Of a stretch of DNA of 64,000 nucleotides, positions 1-11,740 are shown piece by piece. The notes under the pieces are model-generated. The model saw only the letters and a program-made list of their open reading frames with translations. It was not told where the DNA came from and did not search any database. Numbering within the stretch: position 1 is the stretch's first letter; the number at the start of each line of letters is the position of its first letter. The stretch is from Plectrocnemia conspersa (lineage: Eukaryota > Arthropoda > Insecta > Trichoptera > Polycentropodidae). Location: NCBI GenBank assembly GCA_009617715.1, contig VTFK01000248.1, positions 1-64,000 on the forward strand, written 5' to 3'. The translations under genes and the position numbers were made by a program.

Positions 1-52
1 GTTAACACACCACTGATCTAGAGCGCAAAGTTGAATTAAAAATACGTATACA

Positions 53-562
53 TATAGTCCATCCAAGATGTTAACGCTCATCATCATTGTGTTGGAAATA
101 AGGGTGCGTGTACGCATGCATGCATACATAAACAGTTTTTCCGCGAATTTGTTTATTATTACCAATACTAAATCAGAGCTGTTTTTAGGGTAGAGTGACC
201 ATACGTTGGAAATTGAATTAAGAATAATAATGTGTTATATTTATATTATAAATTATTGTCATGTTGTGGTATTTTGTAATCAATTAAAAAGTTCTTGTAA
301 TATTCTATTGGTATTTTTAAAAATATTATATTGAACAGACATTCAACCTGAGGAGTGGTAACAAAACTGCTCTCATGTTTTGAGTTAAATATGTATATAA
401 ATAGACAAAATAAGTAAGAAAGTGATATTTTTACACTTTCCTCAATAAATTAAATTAAAAAAAATAAAAAAATTATATGCACTTATAATTTCACTTGGTA
501 ACCCTTTTATATTTTCTCACCAATACTGTGACGATGAGCGTTCATATCTTGGACGGACTGTA
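53..562. mobile_element. MITE with Tc1/mariner-like inverted ends
   Basis: The ends form an imperfect inverted repeat of about 30-35 bp. The left end starts TATAGTCCATCCAAGATG and the right end, read on the minus strand, starts TACAGTCCGTCCAAGATA; both continue into an ACGCTCATC block. The interior of about 440 bp is AT-rich and has no ORF. A TA at each edge fits Tc1/mariner-type target duplication. Non-autonomous status is inferred from size and lack of coding; the family is not recognised. Confidence 0.7.
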
Positions 563-2146
563 CATAGGTATGATATCATTTAATATATATTATAATTTTA
601 AAGTGGCAGAGCACCAGTGTTCGGTGCAAAAGACTTCTATACCGTATTTTTTAAGATGACTTTAATAAAAAGCAAATGTTCAGTATTAAATAAAAAAATA
701 ATGCGTCGCATATTATTCATAGCAAAGGTATTTGACACAACATGTTTTGTTTTTATTTATACTATTATGAATTACGCAACCTAAAAAATAAGCCAATTTT
801 CGGATTTACTAAGTGTTCCGTCGCAGTAAAAGTTTGGGAAACCCGGTACTATATAAATCAGGCAACTTTCTTGTTTATGTTCAAAAGGCGCAAAAGTTAT
901 GTTAGTACATAGTTATAACATAGAAGCAACATTTCAATTTACGACACTATAAAAAAATTGATCTACTATGTATTCACATTTATACTGACGATAAATTTGT
1001 AAGCAGAGTACAAAAAAATAAGCGTTTTTTATTGATTAAAGCTGATATATTCAGAAACTACATTGCAAGCATCGTTGCCATCACAAGTCAGAGGGATTAG
1101 CAAACATTTCAAAGCAAATCGCTCCATTCATGTTAACAAACAGGTAGTAATCAATGCAATCTAAATGCAAGTATTCCCACAATAACGGCCGTCACTCAAA
1201 CAATGGGGAGGAAATGGGTCGATTATGCCACAATTTGCCGTTCCCTAGATAAAGTAGGTATTAAGACTGTCAAAAAGTTTAGACAAGATATATTTTATAG
1301 TACAGAAATAAATTTTTACAATATATATTTTAAATTCAAGACTTTCGAATTGACATTACATAATAAATCTTGTAACTGAATTAACACACTATTCCTAAAA
1401 ATGCAGCCATGGGAAATTATAACTTAAACTATTTTTTTAAACCATCATAACTTAATTGGTTAACGTCTTCGTTTTTTATATTCACAATGGTAAAACTGTG
1501 GATCGTGTAGCAATAAAAAGTTTAGAACCACCAAATATACATATTTTAAAAATCAAAACGATACTGAATATAATAAAATAATGATGAAATTCATTAACTT
1601 ATTTTTAAAATGACAAATATCAAACATTGTGACCTCTACAGTATTTTTTATTTTTAACACTTTACTGTCGATTTATGCGGCGATATTCAACTTTGCTACT
1701 GTTGACGGCGAAAAAATGTAAAAACATCACTACATGTTTTGATCCCAGTTTCTCATGCATTGTATCAATAAAAATGACCTATTTCAGTGATTCCCAACCA
1801 GTGGTATGCGCAGATTCAAGTATTATCGGCAAACCTCATTTTAGGGAATAATGAATACGTTCAAAGGCCTTAGGTAATAAAAAAGCAGGGACGTCGTTTG
1901 GAGAGGGAGCAGGTGGGTACCTTTGAGTTAGTCCAGAAAAAGCATGTCATTTAATTAAATACTAAATATAAACATTAAAAAAAAACAGAAATGACGCCCA
2001 AAAATGATATTTTTTGTGTTGAGCTGACGCTTACTAGTGTTTTTTTTATAGATTTAATTTAAGAAGAAGGCGTAGAATTTATGATAGAGAACGGCATTTC
2101 ACCACAAAAACTTTAAGAGGAGCATGTAAGAGTCCTCAATCTATTA
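563..2146. other. AT-rich non-coding DNA
   Basis: No ORF, splice-flanked exon or RNA gene could be supported here. If the exon at 2,161-2,878 is spliced as proposed, this stretch is the start of its downstream intron on the minus strand. Confidence 0.5.
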
Positions 2147-2160
2147 TTATATAACAATAC

Positions 2161-2878
2161 CTGGAATAGGAGTTTCGTGTCCGACCGACTGCAAATCTTG
2201 AGAAGACCTTCTTCTCTGGCGATACTCGTGCGATCGAGCACCGCCATATTCTGCCAACATCCTACCAGGATACGCCTCCTGGCCTCTCGGAGAGTTGAGA
2301 TATTCTTGAGATGAAAATCGAGACGGCCTCGGAGGAGAGAATCCCGGATGTCCTATTTGAGGGTAGTACTCGTGCCTCATGAATACTTCATGATACGCAG
2401 CGGCTGACATTCTTCCTTGAGCCATCTGTTGCCTGTGATAAAAATCTTGACCTTTCACAGGAGAATCTGCTAGCTCGTGTCCATGAATCGAAGCGGATCT
2501 CTGCGGTCCGGGATCTCTAGGACCGCGATGCTCTTGCACGTAGCTGCTCCTATGCGGAGAATACTCCACTCCGCGAGGACCCATCTCAAAATGGGTCGAT
2601 TTTGGAGATCCGTAGTGCTGTTGCAGATGAGCCGCTATGGCGGCTGCTGTGCTTTTGTACTGCTCTTGCAGTTGCTTCTGAGTTTCTTTTTGCTCTTGGA
2701 TGTTTTGCTGCTTTTGATCTTGCGCTCTTTGCGGAGATCCGTCTTTAGAGTTTACGATCTGGTCGCGCCTGGGAGAACCCCCTTGCAACACCGGAGGGTT
2801 GCTCAACTCTTGAGAGGCCCTGCGGTTAAACTCTTGTATCTTGCTAGGCACGTAGCCCTGCTGCGGCAGCTGAGACAT
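2161..2878 (-). CDS. First coding exon of an unidentified Gln/Ser/Pro-rich protein; possible short-dystrophin isoform exon
   Basis: The exon encodes 239 residues plus one base from an ATG at 2,878. An in-frame TAA at 2,900-2,902 lies just upstream, so this is a genuine first coding exon. A donor, CAG|GTATTG, falls at 2,161/2,160; read through, the frame would stop after three more codons. The protein is low-complexity and probably disordered. Residues about 55-90 are Gln-rich and helix-prone, the body has repeated SP motifs (GSPRR, GSPQR, GSPKS, YSPHR, NSPRG) suggesting proline-directed phosphorylation, and RRRSSQD near the end resembles a basophilic kinase or 14-3-3 site. No catalytic domain is visible. 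It ends in phase 1, like the dystrophin exon about 25 kb upstream on the same strand, so it could be an alternative first exon of that gene; an unrelated gene is equally possible. Coding status is well supported by its GC content and lack of stops; identity is not. Confidence 0.6.
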
Positions 2879-2896
2879 GTTGGCTTTGTATATTTA

Positions 2897-2912
2897 TACT
2901 TATATAAAATTA
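2897..2912 (-). promoter_or_regulatory. Possible TATA box of the 2,161-2,878 exon
   Basis: A TATATAAG-type motif on the minus strand lies about 25-30 bases before the ATG. No polypyrimidine tract precedes the ATG, which favours a contiguous 5' leader over a nearby acceptor. In such AT-rich DNA this motif is weak evidence. Confidence 0.25.
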
Positions 2913-2919
2913 AACTGCT

Positions 2920-3949
2920 CTAAAACAATTCAGTCTTATTCGGAGATATGGCTCGTTGATGTGTTGATAGTTCAATCACAAATATTCTAAGGATGTTCTA
3001 TAAATAGAAGGGTTTGAGATGAAAACCTGACTCTTGCGAAAAATTCTAGAAGAAACTCGAAACGCGTTCACAACAATAAAGGGTATTTTATGTAACTGCA
3101 ATATGTGCTAAGAGCGAATAACGCGATGTTATGTCAACTTGATCCTATTTTATGCCGAAGAATCTTAGATCTTTTACAAGAGTTGTGTGAACGTATCATA
3201 CATATATAGTATAATATTTACTATATAATAACAGAAATTTTCTGACAATATAATATTTAGACAAACGTTAAATTGTCGAGAAAATCTCGTGCAAAATTTT
3301 ATTCTCTGTTAAAAAACAATATGCTACAAAATTAGTGGCTTATCATAAACCTATTTAAATACAAATTCTATTAATAAAAGTGAGTAAAATAAATCCTAGA
3401 GGTCCATAGTATTACATAATCATTATCGGTTTTTCTATTTGTAACACAGCACGAGATACATGACTTGACCTTTGAAAGCAATTTTGTAAAACTATCAAAA
3501 AAAATCATAGATTTTTTTCTATTATATTTCACTCACTGGAAACTTTAGCAATACTTTTCAATGTACAAACTTTTTACATTAAAAATAAAATTTCAGCGTG
3601 AATATTCTTAACTTTTAATTTTATTATATGATCAAAAAAATATATTTTATTCTGCAATTAAAAACATTATTTATAGGAAAAAATAAAGTAATGTCTTATT
3701 AAAGCAAAGATAATATATTAATCACAACTGTACTTTTTATATCCATACATGTTAATATAATGAAAGAATTGAGTCAAAAATACATTGAAAAGGTCAATAG
3801 ATTTATTTGCGTTGTTTTTAATTAACGATACTGATTTTGATGGATCATTTGCAAATATTTAAAAATACCAGAAAAATGAGAGCATTTAGATTCTCAAAAT
3901 ACATAAGATTAAAATATGAACTACTTTTTAAATTAATTAAATTTATACC
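2920..3949. other. AT-rich non-coding DNA
   Basis: I see no gene here. Promoter elements for the minus-strand exon would be expected at its left edge but none is distinctive. Confidence 0.5.
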
Positions 3950-4170
3950 AGTACGATATACGAGTGGTATAAGTCGCTGACTATTGACCTGAAAGACCTG
4001 GTTTAGAATCCCATATAGACTTTAGTGTTTTTATTTCATTTCTATCGTGTCTTTGAGATAAAAATTAGTGATAATTATAATCTGATCAAATTTAACCGGA
4101 TTTTCCTAATTTCACGTATTTATTTAATATTAAAAAATCTCTAATAATGGGCTACTTTAGCTCATAGCTT
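3950..4170 (+). repeat. tRNA-derived SINE, copy 1
   Basis: A tRNA-like head runs from GTGGTATAAGTCGCTGAC to a degenerate box B (GGTTTAGAATCC at 4,000-4,011). It is followed by a body containing ATAATTATAATCTGATC, a TTTTCCTAAT block and a GGGCTAC/AGCTCATA tail. Head, body and tail order is shared with the copies at 9.78 kb and 21.62 kb, which defines the family from within this window. Confidence 0.7.
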
Positions 4171-5800
4171 CTAAAAAAATACATGTTTGAAATATAGCAT
4201 CTTTAACTATAAGTAGAGTTTTTGAATATTTGTTACTTTTAACTATATAAATAACGGTAAAAAATTTGTAAAGTTTTGAAGAATATAATTTAATAATAAA
4301 TACACACATTTTTATGTCATAAAAATCAACAATAAAAAGTATCAAGTTTGAGTATTTTAAACTTAAAATCAGTACAAATAGTAATTTTAATTAAACCTGC
4401 TGCGGAAAAGACTACAATTCAATGCTCAAAAAAATATTATAACAATAATATTTTTGACAGACCTATTTTAAATCAGTATTAATTTTAAAAAAAAAAAAAA
4501 AAACAATATTAGCTATTGAGAAAAGTCAACAGCTGTCCAAGATTAACACGGTAATATGATAAATTTCTGTAATTTCTGCAATTAAAATCTATTTTTCCTT
4601 TAATTGTTTGTCGAGAATTGGATGATATGGCTTAACTATTATAAATAGCATAAACAGAAAAAAATTAAAACAAAAATACTCATAATAGACTGAACATATG
4701 AGTAATTTCTGAAATTTTAACAGTTAAAATATATTTTTTGTCCGTAATTAGTTGTTTTAGACAAAACTGTTATGAATACCATAAATATATAAAATATATA
4801 AATTTTTCAACACAAAATAAGGTGCAACAAGCCGAGAATACTGCAACGGTACTTAAAAAAAATTGACTACCTGCGTTGTTAAAAAATACAAAAATACATT
4901 TTAATCGAAAATTATTATTTTAAAAATATTTTAAAGTTAGTTTTCTCTAGTTTTTGCATATGTATACAAAGCATTATATTTTTAAAATGATTTTGAGGCA
5001 TTTTATTAAGTAGTTATTTAAAAGCTATATGGTTACATAAAAATATATATTATAAAAGAGAAGTCTATCTGTCACAAGAACTCCTCCCAAACGGTGTACC
5101 ATATGTCAGTCATTCTGGCTGACATTTCTAGGTCAACTGTGCTATTTTCAACTTTCAACTTTAAATTTTTACTGCAATACGCCTAAACGAAACCGCAATA
5201 AAACTGAACAGCGACGTACTGGCTGACGTGTTACTGCAATACGTATGATGAAATAAATTATATTGAATAAAGAATGAATATTAAGCTTGTATAATATAAA
5301 TATAACAATGCTGGTGGTACTCAACCCTTTAAAAGTCTATTTCAAAATACTATTTAGTGATTGTGATATATAGTAATATAAGTACTTATATTTATTCTAG
5401 CATATAAATTGGTAAGTATACGAGAATTAAATGAAATCGCAATTACATTACAGATATAAAAAATATATTTTTCACTTCATTTAGTAAATTATTTTGACAA
5501 AAATATAGTATATATTTGTTATACTCAATATTAAAAAATAGAAAATAATTACAACAAACAATGCTATTTTTGATAAAATAGAGAATATTTAAGCTGCTCT
5601 ATAAATAAAATAAAAAATCTAATAGCTAAAAAAATATTAATGGTGATCAAAAATCTAATGAATTTCTTAAAAACATCATTATTCAGTATATATTTATTTA
5701 ATATATATATATTGAAATATTTTAAAAGCTTTAGCCTATTGCATTACAACGATGTCAACACAATAAATGCCTAGAAATAGAAGATATGTATTTTATTATT
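4171..5800. other. AT-rich non-coding DNA
   Basis: Mostly A/T runs. It includes a poly-A tract near 4,487-4,503 and, at about 4,515-4,600, one copy of a dispersed block that starts AAAAGTCAACAGCTG. No gene is supported. Confidence 0.5.
4515..4600 (+). repeat. Dispersed repeat R3, copy 1
   Basis: The block AAAAGTC(A/C)ACAGC followed by a diverged ATTTCTG/GCAATTA segment recurs near 20,728 and 57,600. Only three diverged copies were seen, so family limits are unclear. Confidence 0.4.
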
Positions 5801-5829
5801 TATAAATTATTATCACAGCTTGCAATTAA

Positions 5830-6005
5830 TAAGTATCACTACGATCTATCTCAATTTTTTTTAATTATTTATCATGATATTCATTCATGAGATGGGGAAA
5901 ATCTAAGAAAACCTAATCTGTGATGATTGATCGGAATTAACAATATATAATAATCACAAATTCCGACTTAAAAGACACAATAGGTTCATATGGGATTCAG
6001 ACTTT
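5830..6005 (-). repeat. tRNA-derived SINE, copy 2 (minus strand)
   Basis: Read on the minus strand it starts at a head remnant (CTGAATCCCATATGAACC). It continues through a CGATCAATCATCACAG block and TTAGGTTTTCTTAGATTTTC to a TCTCATGAATGAATATCATG tail. This matches the order in the 21.62 kb copy (CGATCGACCTTCGCAG, then TTAGGTTTTCCTAGATTATC). Confidence 0.6.
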
Positions 6006-6125
6006 CATTTTTAAGAACTAATTTTATGACTTTGGAAGATCTGAGTAAAGTTTTAGATTTAAGGTTTATTATATTGATGATCTGATTCTGTAATCGCTAC
6101 TATTTATTACAACACGGATACTTAT

Positions 6126-6341
6126 AATGCATCATTCGTCTACCTATCTCGTGATCTGTCTCGCTCTTTTCTTTACATCGAAGGACTTCATCTTTTAACT
6201 TTTTCAATCCATCTATCATCCCCTAAAATACAATGTGATTCAGCTTATTTTAGGGGATGGTAGATTGATTGAAAAAGTTGAAATATGAAGTCCTTCGATG
6301 GAAATAAGAGAGCGAGATAGTTAGACGAATGATACATTATA
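6126..6341. repeat. Long near-perfect inverted repeat (hairpin)
   Basis: Two arms of about 90-105 bases flank a loop of roughly 15 bases around 6,234-6,248. Matching blocks in order are ATCATTCGTCTA, CGAAGGACTTCAT, AACTTTTTCAAT and ATCCCCTAAAATA. The left arm has an extra block of about 10 bases (GTGATCTGTC). Neither arm has a convincing ORF. It could be a palindromic MITE or a source of hairpin RNA; sequence alone does not decide. Confidence 0.8.
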
Positions 6342-6640
6342 GGTGCCCGTAATTCAATAAAATAAGATAACTTATACTTCCAAATCTCAATATCTTTATT
6401 ATAAATGGAATAGAATCTGCTTCTACTCATCGAACATCCAATGAATACATATATTTATCTATCTTCACACGTTATCCTTGAAATAAAACCTTTTACACTT
6501 AAGACACTTGAACACCATTTAGCACGACTGCAATATTGCAGACACAGAATCGCGACAGTTGAAATTTTGTAAGGGAAGAGGGCGAAAGTTAGACTAGGCG
6601 CACAGGAAGGAGGCGTAGACGCGTAGTGTGTAGGGGTGAC
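6342..6640. other. Non-coding flank of GC-rich island
   Basis: No gene is supported; this is the transition from AT-rich DNA to the GC-rich island that follows. Confidence 0.4.
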
Positions 6641-6890
6641 GAAAAAACGCACTGTACACTTTTTGGGTAGGGTGTTGTAGGTCGGCCGCAGTGTGCGCGA
6701 CGTAGATGGGCGTTTGATTGCTAAAATTAATGATATGTATATTTGGTTGAGTGTCAAGGCGCAGAGGGCGCCTCGGGATGCCCGCGAGTGCGGCACGAGC
6801 GTCCCGCGACCGTCCCGGCAGCCACTGGCACAGCCGGGACGCGTCGGAAAGCCGGGCGTCGCGACGCCGGACACTGCGACGGTGCAATAT
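6641..6890. other. GC/CpG-rich island without a convincing ORF
   Basis: Base composition shifts sharply to GC with many CpG dinucleotides. Overlapping ORFs of 69-139 codons occur on both strands in several frames, the pattern expected of high-GC DNA with few stops. The translations are Arg/Ala/Pro-rich and no splice signals bound a preferred frame. It may be a regulatory island or an old element. Confidence 0.45.
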
Positions 6891-6899
6891 ATTATTGAA

Positions 6900-8030
6900 T
6901 AATAATATTTATTTCACGCACAATTTAAAAATAAATTCAGATATTAACATATATATACTCAATTCAGATAACATTCCACACCTAGTGTTTTAACAAAAAA
7001 AAAAAACGATCCATACTCGATCCAGAAATCACAGTCAATAGAGCGCTACTCTACTATTAATATTCATAAGAAAGAAAATAATCAAATATTTAAGCTAATT
7101 TTATTTATGTATTAAAATCAAGGTTTTATTACACATTACACAAAAATATTAATTTATTAAAACACCAGGCACACAGAAGGCACATTTTCTATTGAATCCC
7201 ACCGATAACAGTCATTTTTCAGAAAAACCGTTCGATTTAATTTATAATAAATATTTTATATATATATCAATTTTTGATTGCCGAAATTCCAGAAATTACT
7301 ACTAGTTAGTCGTGAATTTTTTATCTCAGTATCCCCACAGCTCATTGAGCTATATTTTGAGTTGCGAAATTTATTTTCTCATAGTTATGTTATTGTTAAC
7401 AGCCAGTACTATAACAACTAACAATCTTCAAAGAAAATAATACGAAAAAATACCTTTTAATTAGCAAAATTTCAAAAATTCTTCATAGTTTTTAGTTAAT
7501 ATTGTGTATATTTTTATCTCTTTCAAATAAATATAAATAATGATTATTTTATATCTATCTACATATTTTTTAGAAAATACTTTATGCAGCAGAAATAAGT
7601 GAAATAAAATGGAAGCTGTATCGACCATTTTGAAAATAGCTCCGTGAATAATCAGGTATCACGTCAGGGTCACCAGTTTAGCGATGGATGGTGACGAGTG
7701 GCAATTAGACACAGATTGAACCGCTGTATTAATATTTTATTAAAGATTAATGCGGTTTACAAGTGGACGGTGCACGAGGCAGCACCGATATTTTGCGAGT
7801 CCGACAATGTGCCAACGTTACGTCAGTGTTAACATAGTGCCATATTCTGAACGCTTCATATGTCAACGGCGATTTTCTATAAAAGTAATAAGATATAAAA
7901 CAAGTTTTATATCCTATAAGCGTAATTTATATGTATAAAAGTTAGAGCATACACTTGACGAAAATGACCGAAGGGGAGAAATCACCCCTCGAAATAAAAT
8001 ACAATAGTATAAAAAGATAGAGCGTTCCGT
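6900..8030. other. AT-rich non-coding DNA
   Basis: No gene seen. An ATCCAGAAATCACAGTCAATA block at about 7,018 recurs in diverged form near 37,085, suggesting a dispersed repeat. Confidence 0.4.
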
Positions 8031-8340
8031 CGCAGTGCACCCTTTGCTTGCGGCGTGCGCTCGCCCTCAACGCGCACGCGCGGCCCACCTGACGATTTCA
8101 CGCATACGCATGCACGTGCTGAACGCGCACGTGCACACTGCACAATGCACAGCTGACCAACGTAAAAACACGACCGCTCCGAGAAAAGCGGTGAATTCGC
8201 AAACTATGCGGCGGCTAATTTTGAACTAGGCTAGTTATGTGCAAATGTACTACTGTACGTACATTATAGCTATGAGTTAGTTAGTTCGGTTCAACTGCTG
8301 AGTCAGCAGACTAACTAAGTTAAGCGCGACGCGTGCACGA
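8031..8340. other. GC-rich island with alternating GC/CA motifs
   Basis: This stretch is rich in GCGCACG and TGCACGTGC words and holds a short symmetrical segment near 8,276-8,320 (AGTTAGTTCGG... and ACTAACTAAGTT). A 64-codon ORF on the plus strand has no recognisable motif. I do not call a gene. Confidence 0.4.
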
Positions 8341-8790
8341 ATGTTAATTGAAATACGCCAATTTGTGCCTTTAACCGTTCGATTATAAACGTTCAACGTG
8401 AATAATTTTCAATCATGGAATGGATAATAGAGAAATTGGTCACTAAAGGTTCTGAACATGTGCGCAGTTTTGCGAATTTATTTTATTATTTATTCTAAAT
8501 ATTGAAAAGCATCGTGCTACTATTAAATAAATACAACTACTGAAACTTTTATATACAATACAAGTTTTCATTCATGATATGGCCACAAAGTCATTATGGC
8601 TGACTACCCCTTAAAATTGTATAATTATCTGTAAATGTCACTTTAATGTCAATTTCAAATATCACATTGAAAATAATACAGTGCTATAAAATCATTAGCC
8701 TATTTCTAGTCTAGCATATTTTTAATTAAATTTATTTTAATTAAAAACAATTATACATATATATGATTCTATATCAACTGAAGCAGTTTA
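8341..8790. other. AT-rich non-coding DNA
   Basis: No gene, repeat or site could be supported. Confidence 0.4.
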
Positions 8791-8794
8791 TTAA

Positions 8795-8900
8795 TTATGA
8801 ATTTTGAATTAATCATCACGATATTTATCCGTGAGATTATGAGAACCGAAAGCATATTAATACAATAATAATTAATTCTGATCTCCCAGACGCAACAAAA
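8795..8900 (-). repeat. SINE tail fragment (minus strand)
   Basis: On the minus strand the block TCTCACGGATAAATATCGTG resembles the tail of the other SINE copies (TCTCATGAATGAATATCATG, and the TTGAATATATATCGTGG tail at 21.8 kb). The tRNA-like head is absent. Confidence 0.4.
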
Positions 8901-8949
8901 ACTAAAAACAATTTTTAAAAAAGTTTGATTTTTTTGCAAAAATCCTTTA

Positions 8950-9520
8950 AAAATTACATGAAAAAATCAAGTGCGTGATTCAAGCATTTCTATTACGTAG
9001 AACAATTTTGTTTTAAAATTCCGAAAGATTCTACAACAAATTAAAAAAAAACGTAGGCAAATTTCTGATCGACCAATAATAAAATCTGGGGTTTTGAATA
9101 CAAAAAAACGCTAAAAATACCGTTTTCAGCGTTTTTTGAGCAATTAATAAAATGTTCAGGGTTTTTGATTAAAAGAGATTAAAAAAATGACGATAAAATC
9201 AGTTACGTTTTTAACAATTCAAACATTTACTATATGCTACGTATACTAATTTAGTTTACAAATTCTGAAAGACTAAAAATTTTACAATAAATTTATGAAA
9301 AAATTCAAATTTCAAATCACCTAAAATAAGACTAAAATCAGTTATGTTTTTAACAATTCAATCATTTCAATCCTACGTCGATTTTACAGTAAACTTGTAA
9401 AAAAAGTTTGCAAATTTCTAAATCGACTAATAAAAGATTCGGGACATTCGCAAAGAAAATCGCTGCAAAATGACCTGAAAGAAGTCAGTTACAATTTTAT
9501 TTTTAAACACTACTAGATTG
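8950..9520. repeat. Degenerate tandem repeat, about 140-bp period
   Basis: The block AAAATCAGTTACGTTTTTAA recurs at about 9,197, 9,335 and, more diverged, 9,483. Each is followed by an ATTCAA...CATTT segment and then CTACG. A related block starts near 8,960. Identity is low, so copy number and edges are approximate. Confidence 0.5.
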
Positions 9521-9779
9521 ATAAGCTTAAAATAACAATCAAAGGTTTCACAGTTTTATAAAAAATATTGACAACTAATATAATAAGCAAGTTAAATTCA
9601 TCGTATAATATAAAATAAAAGTATTAAATTTTATTATGATTTTTCATACCAATGATTTGTAGTTATAAGTAATATATTATAATGCTATTGATAGATTATA
9701 TACTAATAAAAATAAGGCTTTTATAAGTGATCATACTCACATCATAATATTAATAGTACAGAAGTCTTAGCTGTTAACT

Positions 9780-9995
9780 GTAGCACTAATGGTATAACTT
9801 ACTGACTATTGACCTTGAATACTTGGGTTCGAATCATGTCTGCAATAACGGAATTAGTAATTTTTATGTAATTAAAATTCCGTTCGACCATCGCAGCTTT
9901 TCCTAATCTCATTAAAATCAAACTAGGTCGTAAATATTACGTATTACAAATTCTCAAATAAATATCTAATTAAGCTCATAGATAATATCATTAAA
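9780..9995 (+). repeat. tRNA-derived SINE, copy 3
   Basis: The head TGGTATAACTTACTGACTAT leads to a good box B, GGTTCGAATC at 9,826-9,835. The body contains CCGTTCGACCATCGCAG and TTTTCCTAATC, and the end has an AGCTCATAG tail. These blocks are in the same order as in copy 1 and the 21.62 kb copy. Confidence 0.75.
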
Positions 9996-10800
9996 ATATA
10001 TATTAAAAAAAATTAAATACAAATATCCAAAGATAAATTGCGACAATGATACTGTTGAAAAATATGACGCGTAATTTTACAGCTTTATATTATTTTCTAC
10101 GTGGTTTTAATAATAAAGACAATGATTGAATTTTATGTTTTGATAACAGAGTGACATTTAATAGACCTTATGGTTATATAATATTTAGTGATAGTTCACC
10201 ATTTAAAAGACTGCCGAGAAAACGGGAGAGGAGACAAATTCCCGGGGCCCAACTCTGGAAAAAATCATAGCAAGAATATATTTACAAAAAAAAAAGTAAA
10301 AACCGTCTTTAAATAATAAATCTGAACTAAACTACAGTTTGAGATGTATTTATATATTGATATAATATATTTCAGGTATAATTTATTTTAGCCTTATTTA
10401 TATATATTGTACAATAAATAAAAGGAACGGAAGATTGCCTTCAAAAGCACCCACTTTCAAGGTAGTACTTTCACAATAAACATTACTATTCAAGGGGACA
10501 GGTTGTAATTTTTTGACGCAGTTTTGTTTGCGTTAAAATTTGTTAGCAAATTATTGTTGACTTTATTGCTTTTTGAACGTTTAAAAAAATTATACATAAG
10601 AGGAAATATTGAACGAATGTAAATTAGTAGCAGTAAATTTAGATATTCGGTCTTAATTTTCAGATCGAATACCTAAGGAAAAAGAGCAAAAATATCAAAA
10701 AATCAACAACAACACCAGCTGAATTTTATAAATTTAATGTTTTTATAGATTGTATTATCAGTAACTTGATTTAATGATAGGTGCTAATATGCTACTCTAA
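9996..10800. other. AT-rich non-coding DNA
   Basis: No gene seen; only A/T-rich sequence with a small GC-rich patch around 10,215-10,255. Confidence 0.4.
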
Positions 10801-10802
10801 AA

Positions 10803-11500
10803 TGTCTACAAAAACGATTTGACAGTTGCGAAATGGCCATTTGCTGTTCAAACCCAAACATAACCTAATGAAATTCTAAAACTAATCAAGTCAAGTCAAA
10901 AATACAAACTAAACCAACTCATCTCTTAGGTTAAAATAAGTGGAAGATTAAGTACAGACAGTAATCGCATCTTACATATTGGTCCACAGTTTGTCTGCAT
11001 TTCGATAATACACTATGTTTTAAAAATAAATATGGCTATTCTTACCGATATAACTATGGATTTCTAATATAAGAGGGCTGATTAAAGTATTTTAAAACTA
11101 AATTTCAGTCAATAAGAAATTGCAAACACAATTATCACTTCTCAGAAGGCAAAAATTTACGTCAAAAGCAATAAAATCGTGTCGTGTCATAAATATATTT
11201 TTTTCTCAAACCATTGAAAACTGTTAATTAAAATAGGGACATTTGTGGAGGGGATATGAAGGAAAGGTGGGGAAATGCTCCATAGTTTGTCTGCAATTGG
11301 ATATTACACTATGTTTTGAAAATATAATAGATACCCTTATTGATCTTGATACTAAGAGCATTGGTTAAAGTATATTCAAACCGAATTTTGGTCAATAGGA
11401 AGGCGCAAAAAACGATTATCACTTCTCAGAAGACTAAAAATTTACGTCAAAAGCAACAAAAAATCGTGTCGGCGCCGTCGCAGTGGGAACAAAATTCGGT
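10803..11500 (+). mobile_element. Foldback/MITE family, copy A (partly duplicated)
   Basis: It begins with a GACAGTTGCGAA block and CAAACCCAAACATAACC, passes a TCTAATATAAGAGGG block and reaches the family core (AATTATCACTTCTCAGAAG, then ACGTCAAAAGCAATAAAATCG). A second shorter unit follows: CAGTTTGTCTGCA...ACACTATGTTTT occurs at 10,988 and again at 11,284, about 296 bp apart, each followed by a core. The second core ends in GTCGGCGCCGTCGCAGTGGG. The ORF at 11,340-11,618 crosses this repeat and is not a gene. Confidence 0.65.
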
Positions 11501-11740
11501 TAAGATTTGCTTTATTCGATTCTCACAATATTGCTATAAAAAGTCTGATACTAAACGTTTTCACGGCGATAGCGATGCTCGTGCCCTGGACTCAAAATTA
11601 ACTAAATGGCAACACTGAGCACAAAATAAAACACAAAACAATGAGGTAATTATTTGGATATTTTTTAATTAAAATATTTCGCATAAAATATGATTTCAGA
11701 AAATATGTTGAAGCGGTAACTAACTTTTATATTTATTTGT

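Noticed and set aside
2477..2923. 148-codon plus-strand ORF
   Set aside because: It is the antisense shadow of the minus-strand exon at 2,161-2,878; its Leu-rich translation is what antisense of Gln-rich codons gives.
6455..6993. Several overlapping ORFs of 69-139 codons on both strands
   Set aside because: They share one GC-rich island, lie in conflicting frames, have composition-driven Arg/Ala/Pro-rich translations and no splice boundaries.
11340..11618. 92-codon plus-strand ORF
   Set aside because: It runs through the foldback-family core, which also occurs in non-coding contexts at three other loci.
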